Positions 37,625 through 47,125 are shown, numbered from the stretch's first letter. The stretch is 64,000 nt of DNA from Candidatus Jidaibacter acanthamoeba (GCF_000815465.1 NZ_JSWE01000058.1:124001-188000), one strand, 5' to 3'. The notes: a model not told the origin generated them from the sequence alone. Numbers and translations are program-made.

Positions 37625-38617
37625 ATGTCAGTACATAAAAATATTATTAAATTTTTAAATTATTCATATAACCGCAGCCATGAGTATATACCGCACAATT
37701 GGGATATCTTACTGGATACAAAAGATTTAAAAGAGGGGTCGCTTATTTTTGATGCTGTTGCTTTTATTAATAATGAATATAAGCAAATTGTCATAGCGTA
37801 TAACGGGACTTTATTCAACATAAATAACTTTAAGGAACTTTACCATGATCTTTCCATTTGGTTGGATATTTATAAACAAGAAGTGCCTCATCAATTTACA
37901 GACGGAGGAGTAAGGTTTTTAAATAAAGTTATAGAGAAGGTTGGGGCGGAGCAGGTAGGAGATTATAAGCTTATTAATTTGGGTCATTCAACAGGAGCAA
38001 TAAATAGTGATCTTGCTAGCTTATATTTAAATAAACTAGGCTATACCTCAGTATCGATTACTTATGAAAACTTAGGATCAAAACCGATTCTTGAAAAATA
38101 TGCTGCTTATAATAATATTAACTTAGAAGGAATCCAAGAAAACTTTCAAGTTTATAATACTACAGAGAGTATCATAAATGAGCTTAATAAACATTTCGGT
38201 AATGTAAATAGGCTAGATTTATCTTATAATCCTGAAGATTCCATATTATCTAAAACAGCTTTCACTTTAAGTAATATTGGTGAAATGTTAGGGATTGCAC
38301 ATAAAGTTTACGCGTTATATACAAGCTTTGAACAGCAAGTTTATCCGCAAGTTTTTGAAGAAGGGCAGGTAAACAACGTAAACTATCTCAATGCCGCTAA
38401 TTTACTTAATGCAGCCTCTATCGGTTTAATAGTCGCTTCAAGCAAAGTAAGTGAGGTTGATAAAGCTATCTTTATGCATAAGTTTGAGAATATTAAAAGG
38501 CTGGTAGGGGATAATCAAGGACTTAATGAAGAAAGTTTAGATTTAAATCAATCATTATTAACGGATGATAGCAGTAACTATTTTAGTAATAATTCACTAA
38601 ACTACAGTTTTCATTAA
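37625..38617 (+). CDS. lipase-like alpha/beta hydrolase candidate
   Basis: I do not know this 330-residue protein's family, but it has a lipase-like layout. Near residue 57 IVIAYNGTLFNINNF resembles the VVxFRGT strand of class 3 lipases, and G120-H-S122-T-G124 within LINLGHSTGAINSDLASLYL fits the nucleophile elbow GxSxG, with S122 as the candidate nucleophile. An Asp and His to complete a triad cannot be fixed by eye. There is no signal peptide. The C-terminal 100 residues are helical and end in a Ser/Asn-rich tail. A GGAGG at 37615-37619 gives it an individual start. It stands alone between radA and pnp, so an injected phospholipase-like effector is plausible but unproven. Confidence 0.6.
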   Translation: MSVHKNIIKFLNYSYNRSHEYIPHNWDILLDTKDLKEGSLIFDAVAFINNEYKQIVIAYNGTLFNINNFKELYHDLSIWLDIYKQEVPHQFTDGGVRFLNKVIEKVGAEQVGDYKLINLGHSTGAINSDLASLYLNKLGYTSVSITYENLGSKPILEKYAAYNNINLEGIQENFQVYNTTESIINELNKHFGNVNRLDLSYNPEDSILSKTAFTLSNIGEMLGIAHKVYALYTSFEQQVYPQVFEEGQVNNVNYLNAANLLNAASIGLIVASSKVSEVDKAIFMHKFENIKRLVGDNQGLNEESLDLNQSLLTDDSSNYFSNNSLNYSFH

Positions 38618-38642
38618 TAATTTATTACTTCTTTTTTAGTTT

Positions 38643-38677
38643 TAGCGTGTCGTTTAATGAACCTAAATGACACGCTA
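38643..38677. terminator. bidirectional hairpin between convergent genes
   Basis: TAGCGTGTC pairs perfectly with GACACGCTA, and GTTTA/TAAAT extends the stem inward around an ATGAACC loop. It lies between the stop codons of the hydrolase-like gene and pnp. The lack of a T-run on either side makes it less certain. Confidence 0.5.
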
Positions 38678-38709
38678 TACTAATAATTATATGAATTAGA
38701 AATTTGAGC

Positions 38710-41226
38710 TTAGAAGAAACGTTTCTTTTTTTTAGCTATTTCAGTGGTAGATGTTCTTTCTTGATCGGCTTTATGACCATTCCCAGATTTTCTCCTACTA
38801 AAATTAGCATCTCTATCTTTGTTTTCGCCTCTAGGTTCTCTTAGTTCATGTCTATCTTCACCTCTAGATTCTCTCGGTTCATGTCTATCTTCACCTCTAG
38901 ATTCTCTCGGTTCGCGTCTATCTTCACCTCTAGATTCTCTCGGTTCGCGTCTATCTCCACCTCTAGGTTCTCTTAGTTCACGTCTATCTTCACCTCTAGA
39001 TTCTCTCGGTTCACGCTTATCTTCACCTCTAGGTTCTCTCGGTTCACGTTTATCTTCACCTCTAGGTTCTCTCGGTTCACGTTTACTTTCACTTTCTGTA
39101 GATTCTTCGGATTCCTGTGAAGAAGATTTCTTATCATCAGAAAAGTTAGGTTTATCTTTTAGAGTTAACTTAACTTTACCTGTTCTATGGTCAAGCGAGA
39201 TCACTTTCACTTTTACAGCTTGTCCGAGACTTAAGAAATTAGAAATGTTACTACCTCTTTCGTTGGTTAATTCTGAAATGTGTAATAAACCTTCACGTAC
39301 ACCAAAGAAAGAAATAATCGCACCAAAATCAACGAGTTTAATAACAACACCGTCATAAACATCACCAATTTCAGGGTTAGTAGTAATGCCCTTAATCATG
39401 TTAAGTGCGATTTGAGTGCCTGCATCATTATTTGAGGCAATTTTAACAGTCCCGTCATCAGCAATATTAATCTCAGCTCCGCTTTTTTCACAAATATCGC
39501 GGATTACTTTTCCGCCTGAACCTATTACTTCACGGATTTTATCTTTTTCAATTTTAATTGAGGTGATGCGTGGAGCGTTTTCATTCAGTTCGGATCTTGA
39601 TGTAGAGATTGCTTCATCCATCTTTCCTAAGATATGAAGTCTGCCTTCACTGGCTTGGGAAAGAGCTATTTTCATAATCTCTTCATTAATACCGTTAATT
39701 TTGATATCCATTTGTAAAGCGGTTATACCTTTTGCTGTCCCTGCAACTTTGAAATCCATATCGCCTAAGTAATCTTCATCACCCATGATATCGGAAAGTA
39801 CGGAAAATTTCTCCCCTTCTTTGATGAGACCCATAGCAATACCTGCTACCGAAGACTTAAGCGGAACTCCTGCCGCCATCATAGACATAGAAGAGCCGCA
39901 AACGGTTGCCATTGAAGAAGAGCCGTTGGATTCGGTGATTTCAGAAACCACTCTTATAGCATAAGGAAATTCTTCTTTTGGAGGAAGTATTGCAGTTAAA
40001 GCTCTGAAAGCTAACTTACCATGCCCGATCTCTCTTCTGCCCGGCGCACCCATTCTACCGACTTCACCGACGGAAAACGGAGGAAAATTATAATGCAGCA
40101 TAAAACGATCATGGCGTAACCCATGTAAATTCTCAACCATTTGTTCACTGGATTCGGTACCGAGTGTTGTTACGCAAATCGCTTGGGTTTCTCCCCTGGT
40201 AAATAATGCCGAACCATGAGTCTTAGGTAGGAAATCTACTTCGCCGACGATATTTCTTATTTCTTTTGGATTCCTGCCGTCAATTCTTTGATTATTATCT
40301 AAGATATTATTACGGACTAAATCTTTTTGTAAGTTTTTAAAAGCACTTTTAACTTTAATCTCATCCAAACCTTGGTTAGTGACAAGCTCTGCTGTAACTT
40401 TATCTTCTACCGCATTAATTTTTTCATTTCTCGCTTGCTTTTGAATCTCAGCATAAGCTGCTTTCAACTCTTTTTCAGCTAACTTTTTAACTTTTGCATC
40501 AATCTCCGAGTTATCAACTAAACTTACTTCCCATGCAGGTTTTCCGACTTCAGCCGCAAATTCTTTAATTGCCTGAATTATAGGTTGGAATTGTTTATGC
40601 CCGAACATAACCGCTTCTAACATGAGTTCTTCGCTTAGCTCTTTAGCTGCGGACTCTACCATTAAAACCGAGCTTTCCGTTCCTGATACTATTAAGTCCA
40701 GATCACTGATTGTTTTAGTTTCTTCATAAGTCTGATTGAGTACGAATTTACCGTCAATATATCCGACTCTTGTGGCTGCAACCGGTTCTGTAAACGGAAT
40801 ACCTGAAATAGTAAGAGCTGCCGAAGCACCTATAATAGAGAGAACGTCAGCTTCATAATCTGTGTCATAAGAAAGTACGGTACAAACAATTTGTACTTCA
40901 TTATAGAACCCTTGTGGGAAAAGCGGACGAATAGGCCTGTCAATAAGTCTTGAAACTAAGGTTTCATGCTCGGAAGGTTTGCTTTCTCTTTTATTAAATC
41001 CGCCGGGAATCTTACCGATTGCATAAAATTTTTCCTGATAATTAACGGTGAGCGGGAAAAAATCAATTCCTTCTTTCTGCTTTTTATTACCGACAACAGT
41101 ACATAAAACAACTGTACCGCCCATTTTTACTACTACTGCGGCATCTGCTTGCCTTGCAATTTTTCCTGTTTCCAGTTCTAAAGTTTTTCCGTTCCAATCA
41201 ATGATTTTTGTGTGTAGTTTAAACAT
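38710..41226 (-). CDS. pnp: polyribonucleotide nucleotidyltransferase with an arginine-rich repeat tail
   Basis: PNPase degrades RNA 3' to 5' using phosphate and is part of the RNA degradosome. This 838-residue protein has both RNase PH folds, a linking helical domain (about 240-310), a KH domain (about 555-615, [20 protein letters not shown]) and an S1 domain (about 622-690, [20 protein letters not shown]). E. coli PNPase is 711 residues. Here residues 715-802 are eight copies of an 11-residue unit of the form (K/R)REPRE(P/S)RGED, followed by a basic tail ending KKKKRFF. The tail may bind RNA or partners. It lies in the truB-rpsO-pnp cluster on the minus strand. Confidence 0.96.
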   Translation of the reverse strand: MFKLHTKIIDWNGKTLELETGKIARQADAAVVVKMGGTVVLCTVVGNKKQKEGIDFFPLTVNYQEKFYAIGKIPGGFNKRESKPSEHETLVSRLIDRPIRPLFPQGFYNEVQIVCTVLSYDTDYEADVLSIIGASAALTISGIPFTEPVAATRVGYIDGKFVLNQTYEETKTISDLDLIVSGTESSVLMVESAAKELSEELMLEAVMFGHKQFQPIIQAIKEFAAEVGKPAWEVSLVDNSEIDAKVKKLAEKELKAAYAEIQKQARNEKINAVEDKVTAELVTNQGLDEIKVKSAFKNLQKDLVRNNILDNNQRIDGRNPKEIRNIVGEVDFLPKTHGSALFTRGETQAICVTTLGTESSEQMVENLHGLRHDRFMLHYNFPPFSVGEVGRMGAPGRREIGHGKLAFRALTAILPPKEEFPYAIRVVSEITESNGSSSMATVCGSSMSMMAAGVPLKSSVAGIAMGLIKEGEKFSVLSDIMGDEDYLGDMDFKVAGTAKGITALQMDIKINGINEEIMKIALSQASEGRLHILGKMDEAISTSRSELNENAPRITSIKIEKDKIREVIGSGGKVIRDICEKSGAEINIADDGTVKIASNNDAGTQIALNMIKGITTNPEIGDVYDGVVIKLVDFGAIISFFGVREGLLHISELTNERGSNISNFLSLGQAVKVKVISLDHRTGKVKLTLKDKPNFSDDKKSSSQESEESTESESKREPREPRGEDKREPREPRGEDKREPRESRGEDRRELREPRGGDRREPRESRGEDRREPRESRGEDRHEPRESRGEDRHELREPRGENKDRDANFSRRKSGNGHKADQERTSTTEIAKKKKRFF
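38821..39084 (-). repeat. eight tandem 33-bp repeats inside pnp
   Basis: Eight head-to-tail units of 33 bp encode an 11-residue Arg/Glu/Pro unit at the PNPase C-terminus. Neighbouring copies differ by only a few bases, so unit number is likely to vary between strains. All units keep the reading frame. Confidence 0.9.
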
Positions 41227-41246
41227 CCTTTACCTATAAAAAATAA

Positions 41247-41274
41247 AAAGTTGCGCTAGAGCTAACGCAACTTT
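41247..41274 (-). terminator. hairpin between rpsO and pnp
   Basis: On the minus strand AAAGTTGCG and CGCAACTTT form a perfect 9-bp stem, followed by TTATTTTTTAT. It lies 35 bases after the rpsO stop, in the position where E. coli has a partial terminator and RNase III site before pnp. Confidence 0.75.
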
Positions 41275-41309
41275 CTTTAATTAAAAATTATTCCTAATAA
41301 CATCATTAG

Positions 41310-41579
41310 TTATTTTCTTAGCCCTAGTCTTGCAATTAGATCTTGATATCTATTCAAGTCTTCTCTTTTTAAATAACTTAACAATCTTCTTCTTCTGTTA
41401 ACTAAAACTAATAATCCTCTTCTTGATTGGAAATCTTTAGTATTACCTTTGAAGTGCTCGGTTAAGTTAGTGATTCTTTCGCTTAATATTGCAACCTGAA
41501 CTTCAACTGATCCGGTATCGTTGCTACTTAAAGAAAAATCTTTAATAAGAGCCTGTTTTTTTTCTGCTGCTATCGACAT
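41310..41579 (-). CDS. rpsO: 30S ribosomal protein S15
   Basis: S15 binds the central domain of 16S rRNA early in small-subunit assembly. The protein has 89 residues, the standard size, with the family phrases [31 protein letters not shown] and [14 protein letters not shown]. The start is set at 41579 because AAGGAG lies seven bases upstream; an open frame extends to 41648 but adds residues not found in S15. The ribosome site overlaps the truB stop codon, coupling the two genes. Confidence 0.97.
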   Translation of the reverse strand: MSIAAEKKQALIKDFSLSSNDTGSVEVQVAILSERITNLTEHFKGNTKDFQSRRGLLVLVNRRRRLLSYLKREDLNRYQDLIARLGLRK

Positions 41580-41585
41580 CGTATA

Positions 41586-41591
41586 CTCCTT
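41586..41591 (-). promoter_or_regulatory. rpsO ribosome binding site overlapping the truB stop
   Basis: AAGGAG on the minus strand, seven bases before the rpsO ATG. It includes bases of the truB TAA stop at 41590-41592. Confidence 0.75.
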
Positions 41592-42498
41592 ATAAATTAA
41601 AAACACGTTTTGGTTTAAGCTGCCCATTTTCAAAGTTGCATATTGCAATTAACTTCAAGTTAAACAATGCTGCGACTTCGCTCTTTTCATGAAACTCTGC
41701 ATCTAAATAAATCGGCATTCCGGTTTTTAATTTTTTTGCTTCCGCTTCATTTAAATTCCATACTAAGATGTCGTCCAGTACAGAAGTTATGGGCTTTAAA
41801 TTCTTCTGCAAAAATTGCAAAGAAGAGATTTGGTCATCATTATGCAATAGATTTTTGATTTTATCCAGAGGAATTGCATCATCAACTATAAAATTTTTAC
41901 TCTCTGTTCTTCTTAAGTAAGTAACATAGCCGCATGCACTTAAGTTTAAAGCTATATCCCTTGCCAGTGATCTTACATAAAAACCTTTGCCGCATTTAAC
42001 CGCAAAAGTCGCGCTATCATCATTGCAGCTAATTATATCTAAATTATAAATAGTGACATTTCTTGATTCAAGTTTTACCTCTAATCCTTGACGGGCAAGA
42101 TTATAAGCTCTCACCCCGTTTATTTTCAACGCGGAAAATTCAGGAGGCATTTGATTTATAACTCCGTAAAACGGTTTAATTACCGCCTTTAATTCCGTCG
42201 GGGTAGGGACTTTATCACTGACTTCTGTTGTTTTTCCTTCTCTATCTATAGTATCTCTGTTTTCTCCCCATTTGATGGTGAAATCATAAGCTTTTGAATT
42301 ATCCATAATATAATTAATTAGCTTAGTTGCTTCACCCACTCCCACGATAAGTAACCCGGATGCAAAAGGATCAAGTGTTCCGGCATGTCCGATTTTTATG
42401 TTTTTGAGACCGATGCTTTTAAATAATTTTTTTATAAAATTTAGTGCGCCTGCTGAACTGATGTTCTCAGGTTTATCAATTAATAACCAGCCGTTCAT
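41590..42498 (-). CDS. truB: tRNA pseudouridine-55 synthase
   Basis: TruB converts U55 of tRNA to pseudouridine in the T loop. This 302-residue protein has [17 protein letters not shown] at the start, the catalytic D43 in [14 protein letters not shown], and the later motifs [18 protein letters not shown] and [12 protein letters not shown]. The C-terminal PUA-like part is complete. It is the first gene of the truB-rpsO-pnp run, the common bacterial order minus rbfA, and diverges from rplM. Confidence 0.96.
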   Translation of the reverse strand: MNGWLLIDKPENISSAGALNFIKKLFKSIGLKNIKIGHAGTLDPFASGLLIVGVGEATKLINYIMDNSKAYDFTIKWGENRDTIDREGKTTEVSDKVPTPTELKAVIKPFYGVINQMPPEFSALKINGVRAYNLARQGLEVKLESRNVTIYNLDIISCNDDSATFAVKCGKGFYVRSLARDIALNLSACGYVTYLRRTESKNFIVDDAIPLDKIKNLLHNDDQISSLQFLQKNLKPITSVLDDILVWNLNEAEAKKLKTGMPIYLDAEFHEKSEVAALFNLKLIAICNFENGQLKPKRVFNL

Positions 42499-42620
42499 TC
42501 TTTCTCTTTTTTTTATTAGGCACTATATAACTATATGTAAATTTAGGGAAGGGAAGAGAGTAATTTTCGGGGTAATTTTTAAAAACAATACAAGAATTCA
42601 AAATCCCTCAACTTTGAATA

Positions 42621-42649
42621 TTGACAAAATATATATATATTTGCATAAT
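42621..42649 (+). promoter_or_regulatory. sigma-70 promoter of rplM-rpsI
   Basis: A perfect -35 box TTGACA (42621-42626) and -10 box CATAAT (42644-42649) are separated by 17 bases. It lies 36 bases before the rplM ATG and is the clearest promoter in the window. Confidence 0.8.
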
Positions 42650-42685
42650 GGCCACCTTAGAATAGAAAACTATATAAAGAATATT

Positions 42686-43162
42686 ATGTCTTCATTTACA
42701 GCTGGAACTTATACTGCAAAGCCCTCGGAAGTTAATAAAGCATGGCATTTAATTAATGCTGATGGATTAGTTCTCGGTAGACTCGCTGCGGAAATTGCGA
42801 AAATTTTAAGAGGTAAACACAAGCCTTCTTACACACAAAATATTGATACAGGTGATAACATTGTTGTTATTAATGCCGATAAAATTCAAGTTACCGGAAA
42901 AAAACTTGATCAGGATTCTTTTTACTGGCATACAGGATATGCGGGTGGAATAAAAAGCAGAACCAAAGGAGAAATCTTAACCGGAAAATTCCCGCACAGA
43001 CTTCTTGAAAAAGCTGTTGAGAGAATGATGCCGAAGGATAGCCCGCTTGCACGTAAACAAATGAAAAGTTTGCATGTATATGCAGGTGAAGCTCATCCGC
43101 ATCAAGCGCAAAGTCCTGTAACATTAGATATTGCTAAACAAAATCCAAAGAATAAAAAATAA
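42686..43162 (+). CDS. rplM: 50S ribosomal protein L13
   Basis: L13 is an early-assembling large-subunit protein. The 158 residues start [23 protein letters not shown] and contain [41 protein letters not shown] and the [14 protein letters not shown] helix. An open frame extends upstream to 42398 but crosses the promoter, so 42686 is the start. rpsI follows 15 bases later as in most bacteria. Confidence 0.97.
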   Translation: MSSFTAGTYTAKPSEVNKAWHLINADGLVLGRLAAEIAKILRGKHKPSYTQNIDTGDNIVVINADKIQVTGKKLDQDSFYWHTGYAGGIKSRTKGEILTGKFPHRLLEKAVERMMPKDSPLARKQMKSLHVYAGEAHPHQAQSPVTLDIAKQNPKNKK

Positions 43163-43177
43163 GGTATAATTAAACTT

Positions 43178-43735
43178 ATGGCAGATATTAAAAAAACTAC
43201 TAAAAAAGAAACAGAAGTAGCAAGTATAAACGATATTGCAAAAAAGACTACAAAGCCTAAAGCAGTAGAGAGCAAAGAAAAAACAGCCGAAGCTAAAGCT
43301 GCTCCGACTATAATTACCACTAAGAAGGCTTCTTCCAAGAAGGGCTCGGTTGAAAGGTTTTATGCAACCGGTAGAAGAAAAGAAGCAACTGCGAGAGTTT
43401 GGCTCTCTAGAGGTAGCGGAAAAATCGTAGTTAATGATCGCGATGTTACCGAATATTTTGCACGTCCGGTTTTACGAATGATTATCAATCAACCGTTCGT
43501 TGCCACGGAAACCACCGGTCAATTTGATGTTATGTGTACAGTTAAAGGAAGCGGTTTATCCGGCCAAGCAGGTGCTGTTAGACTCGGAATCAGCAGAGTA
43601 CTGGATACAATGGTTCCGGATTTACACCCAACATTAAGAAAAGGTGGATTCCTAACCAGAGATAGCAGGAAAGTTGAGCGTAAGAAATTCGGACATAAAA
43701 AAGCTCGTAAAAGCTTCCAGTTCTCTAAGCGTTAA
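43178..43735 (+). CDS. rpsI: 30S ribosomal protein S9 with N-terminal extension
   Basis: S9 sits in the head of the small subunit with its C-terminal tail reaching the P-site tRNA. The conserved part starts near residue 57 ([19 protein letters not shown]) and ends in [12 protein letters not shown], the expected tail. Residues 1-55 are an extra Lys/Thr/Ala-rich stretch; the E. coli protein is 130 residues against 185 here. Alphaproteobacteria often have a short extension; this one is long and likely disordered. It shares the rplM promoter and is followed by a strong terminator. Confidence 0.96.
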   Translation: MADIKKTTKKETEVASINDIAKKTTKPKAVESKEKTAEAKAAPTIITTKKASSKKGSVERFYATGRRKEATARVWLSRGSGKIVVNDRDVTEYFARPVLRMIINQPFVATETTGQFDVMCTVKGSGLSGQAGAVRLGISRVLDTMVPDLHPTLRKGGFLTRDSRKVERKKFGHKKARKSFQFSKR

Positions 43736-43761
43736 ACCTATATATTATTCATCATTATTTG

Positions 43762-43796
43762 AAAAAGCACCCTTACAAATGTTCGGGTGTTTTTTT
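43762..43796 (+). terminator. rho-independent terminator after rpsI
   Basis: AAAAAGCACCC pairs with GGGTGTTTTTT (one G-U pair) around a short loop, ending in a run of seven T. It lies 27 bases after the rpsI stop. Confidence 0.9.
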
Positions 43797-43988
43797 ATAT
43801 AATAAATCTAAAAGATTAAGAATCGAAAGATCGAAATAGGTTGTTAAATTACAAACCTACCTAAAACTGAGTTTAATAAACTTGTCATATATTAAGCTAT
43901 TTTTTAAAGAAAAAGTAGGGTATCTGCTTTATTTTATAAAAATTGTATAATATAATTACATGAAAGAAACTTATAGGTATTTTGAAAT

Positions 43989-45248
43989 ATGTTAAGTAAG
44001 TTGTCCCAAGCCATCCTTTCCAAAGATACAGTGTTATTAAATGATATATTGAGTAATAATATTCAGGGTTTAGATCTAAATACTAAATTAAATTATATTG
44101 GTGGCGTATATACACCTTTAGAATTAGCACACGAAATAAGTAATAAGGATGCCTTTAAAGCCCTTGCCGAGGCAGGAGCTAAACCTACTTTATATAGCTT
44201 AAAGAAAGCGATGTTGAACTGCGATAATGAGTTGCTTGATGTTATACTTAAACACGGTCAAAGTTTAGATCTAAATACTAAATTAAATTATATTGGTAAC
44301 GTATATACACCTTTAGAATTAGCACACGAAATAAGTAATAAGGATGCCTTTAAAGCCCTTGCCGAGGCAGGAGCTAAACCTACTTTATATAGCTTAAAGA
44401 AAGCGATGTTGAACTGCGATAATGAGTTGCTTGATGTTATACTTAAACACGGTCAAAGTTTAGATCTAAATACTAAATTAAATTATAATTATAGCTCATA
44501 TACACCTTTAGAATTAGCGCAGGAAATAAATAATACAGAAATACTTAAATTATTGATTAATCATGGAGTTAAGCCTGATATTGCTATCTTGCAAAAAGCT
44601 ATATTATCTGATAATGCAGGGCTAATTTCTGTTATATATAACAATACTTCTAATAATGATTTAAATACTAAGCATGAATTTAAATATAATGAAGCAGGAA
44701 TATCTAAGGTGTTCAAAGGTACTGCTTTGGACTTCGCGTTCTCATCCGGTAAAGCGGAAGTATTTAAAGTTTTAGCGGGATTAACTTTTCCGGAAGCGGA
44801 TACCGAAAAATTATCCGAGATTAATACAATTATTTCCAAGATAGGTGAGACAAAAGCTAATCACTCAACTAAAGTGCAGTATTTTAAAGAGACTTATGAA
44901 AAGATACAGTCATTAAATAATAAAATAGGAGAATGTAAAACCAACCCTAATTGTAATCATAAACCTTTAGTAAAAGAAGTAGCAAAATTGAGAATTGAAG
45001 GGAATAAAGAGTTACAAAAATGCGGATTTAAAATTGATGAGTGGACTAACGATAATATAAAAGATATTGAAAAATTTTCTAGCACTGAAGTGCATGTGTC
45101 TAAACAAGACATAATATCGTCTGTTTATGGAATATATAACGTTAATTCCGACCAGTATGAAAGCAGTAGTGTTATGGAGCATTTTAAGAATGATTATTGT
45201 GAATTATATGAATGCAATGAGCAGATTCTAAGTTTCTTATCCGTTTAA
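43989..45248 (+). CDS. ankyrin-like repeat protein with recent internal duplication
   Basis: This 419-residue protein has degenerate ankyrin-like helical repeats in residues about 1-265, with the phrases YTPLELAHEIS, AFKALAEAGAKP and ELLDVILKHGQS. Residues 28-92 and 93-157 are near-identical 65-residue units, and a third partial unit follows. The rest (about 275-419) is charged and helical. There is no signal peptide, so export, if any, would be by a non-Sec route such as the T4SS. The next gene encodes a related protein, but that copy has diverged. Ankyrin proteins are frequent effectors in Rickettsiales; the function here is unknown. Confidence 0.75.
   Translation: MLSKLSQAILSKDTVLLNDILSNNIQGLDLNTKLNYIGGVYTPLELAHEISNKDAFKALAEAGAKPTLYSLKKAMLNCDNELLDVILKHGQSLDLNTKLNYIGNVYTPLELAHEISNKDAFKALAEAGAKPTLYSLKKAMLNCDNELLDVILKHGQSLDLNTKLNYNYSSYTPLELAQEINNTEILKLLINHGVKPDIAILQKAILSDNAGLISVIYNNTSNNDLNTKHEFKYNEAGISKVFKGTALDFAFSSGKAEVFKVLAGLTFPEADTEKLSEINTIISKIGETKANHSTKVQYFKETYEKIQSLNNKIGECKTNPNCNHKPLVKEVAKLRIEGNKELQKCGFKIDEWTNDNIKDIEKFSSTEVHVSKQDIISSVYGIYNVNSDQYESSSVMEHFKNDYCELYECNEQILSFLSV
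44070..44525 (+). repeat. 195-bp tandem repeat, two full copies and a part
   Basis: Copy 1 is 44070-44264, copy 2 is 44265-44459, and a partial third runs to about 44525. The two full copies differ by only a few bases, for example GGTGGCG against GGTAACG. The unit is 65 codons, so the frame is kept. Confidence 0.92.
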
Positions 45249-45267
45249 TCAATTACCATATCATATG

Positions 45268-45304
45268 AAAAGCACTCTTCAGTAAATGTGGAGTGTTTTT
45301 TTAT
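45268..45304 (+). terminator. rho-independent terminator after the first repeat-protein gene
   Basis: AAAAGCACTC pairs with GAGTGTTTTT (one G-U pair) around a 13-base loop and is followed by more T. The sequence closely resembles the rpsI terminator at 43762-43796, including AAATGT in the loop. Confidence 0.88.
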
Positions 45305-45528
45305 TATATAAAGTATGAATTGATGAATCTTGCAAAGTTATGAATGAGCTGAGCTGTCAATAATATAAATAAAGCAATCTAATAACAAAAAAATTATAAT
45401 TAATGTAATTCTTAGTTGTAAGATTTATTATAGAACTACTTGTTACTTTTTAATTATATTATAATAAAGATTTAGTTAAAGATATTTTAATCTCTTTGCA
45501 TTAAATATTTAAATTTGAGGTTAATCAT

Positions 45529-47049
45529 ATGGCAGATGAATTATTCCAAGCTATTTTATCTAAAAATCCTGAATTATTATCTAACATATTATCAAACAAT
45601 AAAGATGATTTAAACGCAGAGTACGTTTTCCGTTATAATTACAAGCAAGGTGGTAATGATTATTTTAAAGGTACGCCTTTAGATTTTGCTCTCATGCTAA
45701 ATAATAAGAGTGCAATTAAATCGCTTGTGGAGGCCGGAGTAAAACTTCATCCATCTGAGTTGAAAGATGCTATATTAACTGCTGATGAAGATATATTAGA
45801 TTTATTACTAAAGAATAATAAAAATTTAGATTTAAATTCCGAGCATATTTTTCGTTTTAATTATACCGTAGATGGTAACAGAATAGAAGAGGGTACGTTT
45901 TTAGATCTTGCTCTGGCGGAAAATAAAATAATTGCACTTAAAGCTCTTATAGATGCAGGGGCAAAACCTACTCAATTAACCCTTATAACTGCAATATTAA
46001 TTGATAACGCGGATATACTAAAACAATTACTTAAAAATGTTGAAGAGATAGCTTTAAATTCCGAGAGAACATTAATATATGATAAAAAGCTTGACGGAGG
46101 CCGTAGTTATATTATTGAGGGCACATATTTAGGTTTATCTTTAATAAAAGAAAAAGAGAATGCTTTCAAAACCCTGCTTAATGCAGGAGCTAAACCTGAC
46201 CAACATACTGTTAAAGATGCAATTAATAAAAATAATTTCGAAATATTAAAAACTTTAACCGAGTATTTAATATTAAATGAAGATATAGAAAATCTAAGCT
46301 ATATACTTAAGAATACAAAAGATTCAGATTTAAATAATAAGCATATTTTCCAATATGATTATAAAGATGATAGCAGCAAAATTATAGAAGGTACATTTTT
46401 AAAACTGGCTTTAGCGGAAAATAAGAATGATGCTTTTAAAGTTATAATTGATTCAGGTGCGAAGCCTGACGTAGCTCTTCTACAGGATGCAATAGTAAGT
46501 AATAACATAGTTGCATTAGATGTTTTACTTGATAATTTCAAAGATCTTGATTTAAATACCAAGCAAGCTTTTCTTTATAATTACCGGCAAGATAACCATA
46601 ATGTATTTCAAGGAACCCCGCTTGAATTTACTGCTAAGGTTGGTAATATTGAAGTTTTTAAAGTATTATGTAATGCTACTCTTAGTAAGGATAGTTCAAT
46701 CAATGTGACGGAAGGATATAATAATATATCTATGATAGTTGATAAATCTGATAATCAACCTGAGTATAAGGCTTTAATACAAGAAGTAGATAAGAAAGAA
46801 GAAGGTAATAATCAAGTTCAAAGTAGTGATTCTCAAAATTATAAGCCTTCTAAAGAATATGATATTACATTTGAAGAGATGTTTTTTAAAGAAAATGAAA
46901 AGCCTAATCATGAAGCTTTATTATCTATTTGTAAAAAGTATTATGAGCAAGAAGAAAAGGGTTCAAATAGCATAGACTTAGGGCATTCAGAGAATGAATG
47001 TTATCTTGCAAATGATAATCCATCATCATTAGATACTTTATCTGCTTAA
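45529..47049 (+). CDS. ankyrin-like repeat protein (paralogue)
   Basis: This 506-residue protein has about seven diverged repeats over residues 1-390 with a recurring pattern: a (D/L)LN(S/T)(E/K)(H/Y)xF(R/Q)(F/Y)(N/D)Y phrase, then GT(P/F)LDFAL, then a LxxAGAKP turn and a helix. It starts MADELFQAILSKNPELLSNILSNN, clearly related to the N-terminus of the gene at 43989. The C-terminal 110 residues are acidic and disordered. No signal peptide is present. A GAGG lies 8-11 bases before the ATG. Both genes sit between rpsI and recA, a place where core genes would otherwise be close, so they look like an inserted or expanded pair. Confidence 0.75.
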   Translation: MADELFQAILSKNPELLSNILSNNKDDLNAEYVFRYNYKQGGNDYFKGTPLDFALMLNNKSAIKSLVEAGVKLHPSELKDAILTADEDILDLLLKNNKNLDLNSEHIFRFNYTVDGNRIEEGTFLDLALAENKIIALKALIDAGAKPTQLTLITAILIDNADILKQLLKNVEEIALNSERTLIYDKKLDGGRSYIIEGTYLGLSLIKEKENAFKTLLNAGAKPDQHTVKDAINKNNFEILKTLTEYLILNEDIENLSYILKNTKDSDLNNKHIFQYDYKDDSSKIIEGTFLKLALAENKNDAFKVIIDSGAKPDVALLQDAIVSNNIVALDVLLDNFKDLDLNTKQAFLYNYRQDNHNVFQGTPLEFTAKVGNIEVFKVLCNATLSKDSSINVTEGYNNISMIVDKSDNQPEYKALIQEVDKKEEGNNQVQSSDSQNYKPSKEYDITFEEMFFKENEKPNHEALLSICKKYYEQEEKGSNSIDLGHSENECYLANDNPSSLDTLSA

Positions 47050-47065
47050 CCAAAATTAATTGCTA

Positions 47066-47108
47066 AGTTAGCTGCTATAGAGTATTTTAAGCATTTATAC
47101 AGCTAACT
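47066..47108. terminator. inverted repeat between the repeat-protein gene and GNAT gene
   Basis: AGTTAGCTG (47066-47074) and CAGCTAACT (47100-47108) form a perfect 9-bp inverted repeat with a 25-base loop. There is no T-run, so it may be a weak terminator or a binding site. Confidence 0.35.
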
Positions 47109-47125
47109 ATAGCTGATTTCTAATT

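Noticed and set aside
38821-39084. possible CRISPR array from regular 33-bp units
   Set aside because: Units touch without spacers and encode the PNPase tail in frame.
38819-39358. 179-codon plus-strand frame opposite pnp
   Set aside because: Its Ser/Leu/Gly repeats are the mirror of the PNPase repeat tail; pnp is certain on the other strand.
44070-44525. possible insertion or transposon duplication
   Set aside because: No transposase, terminal inverted repeats or target duplication; a simple tandem repeat within one gene.
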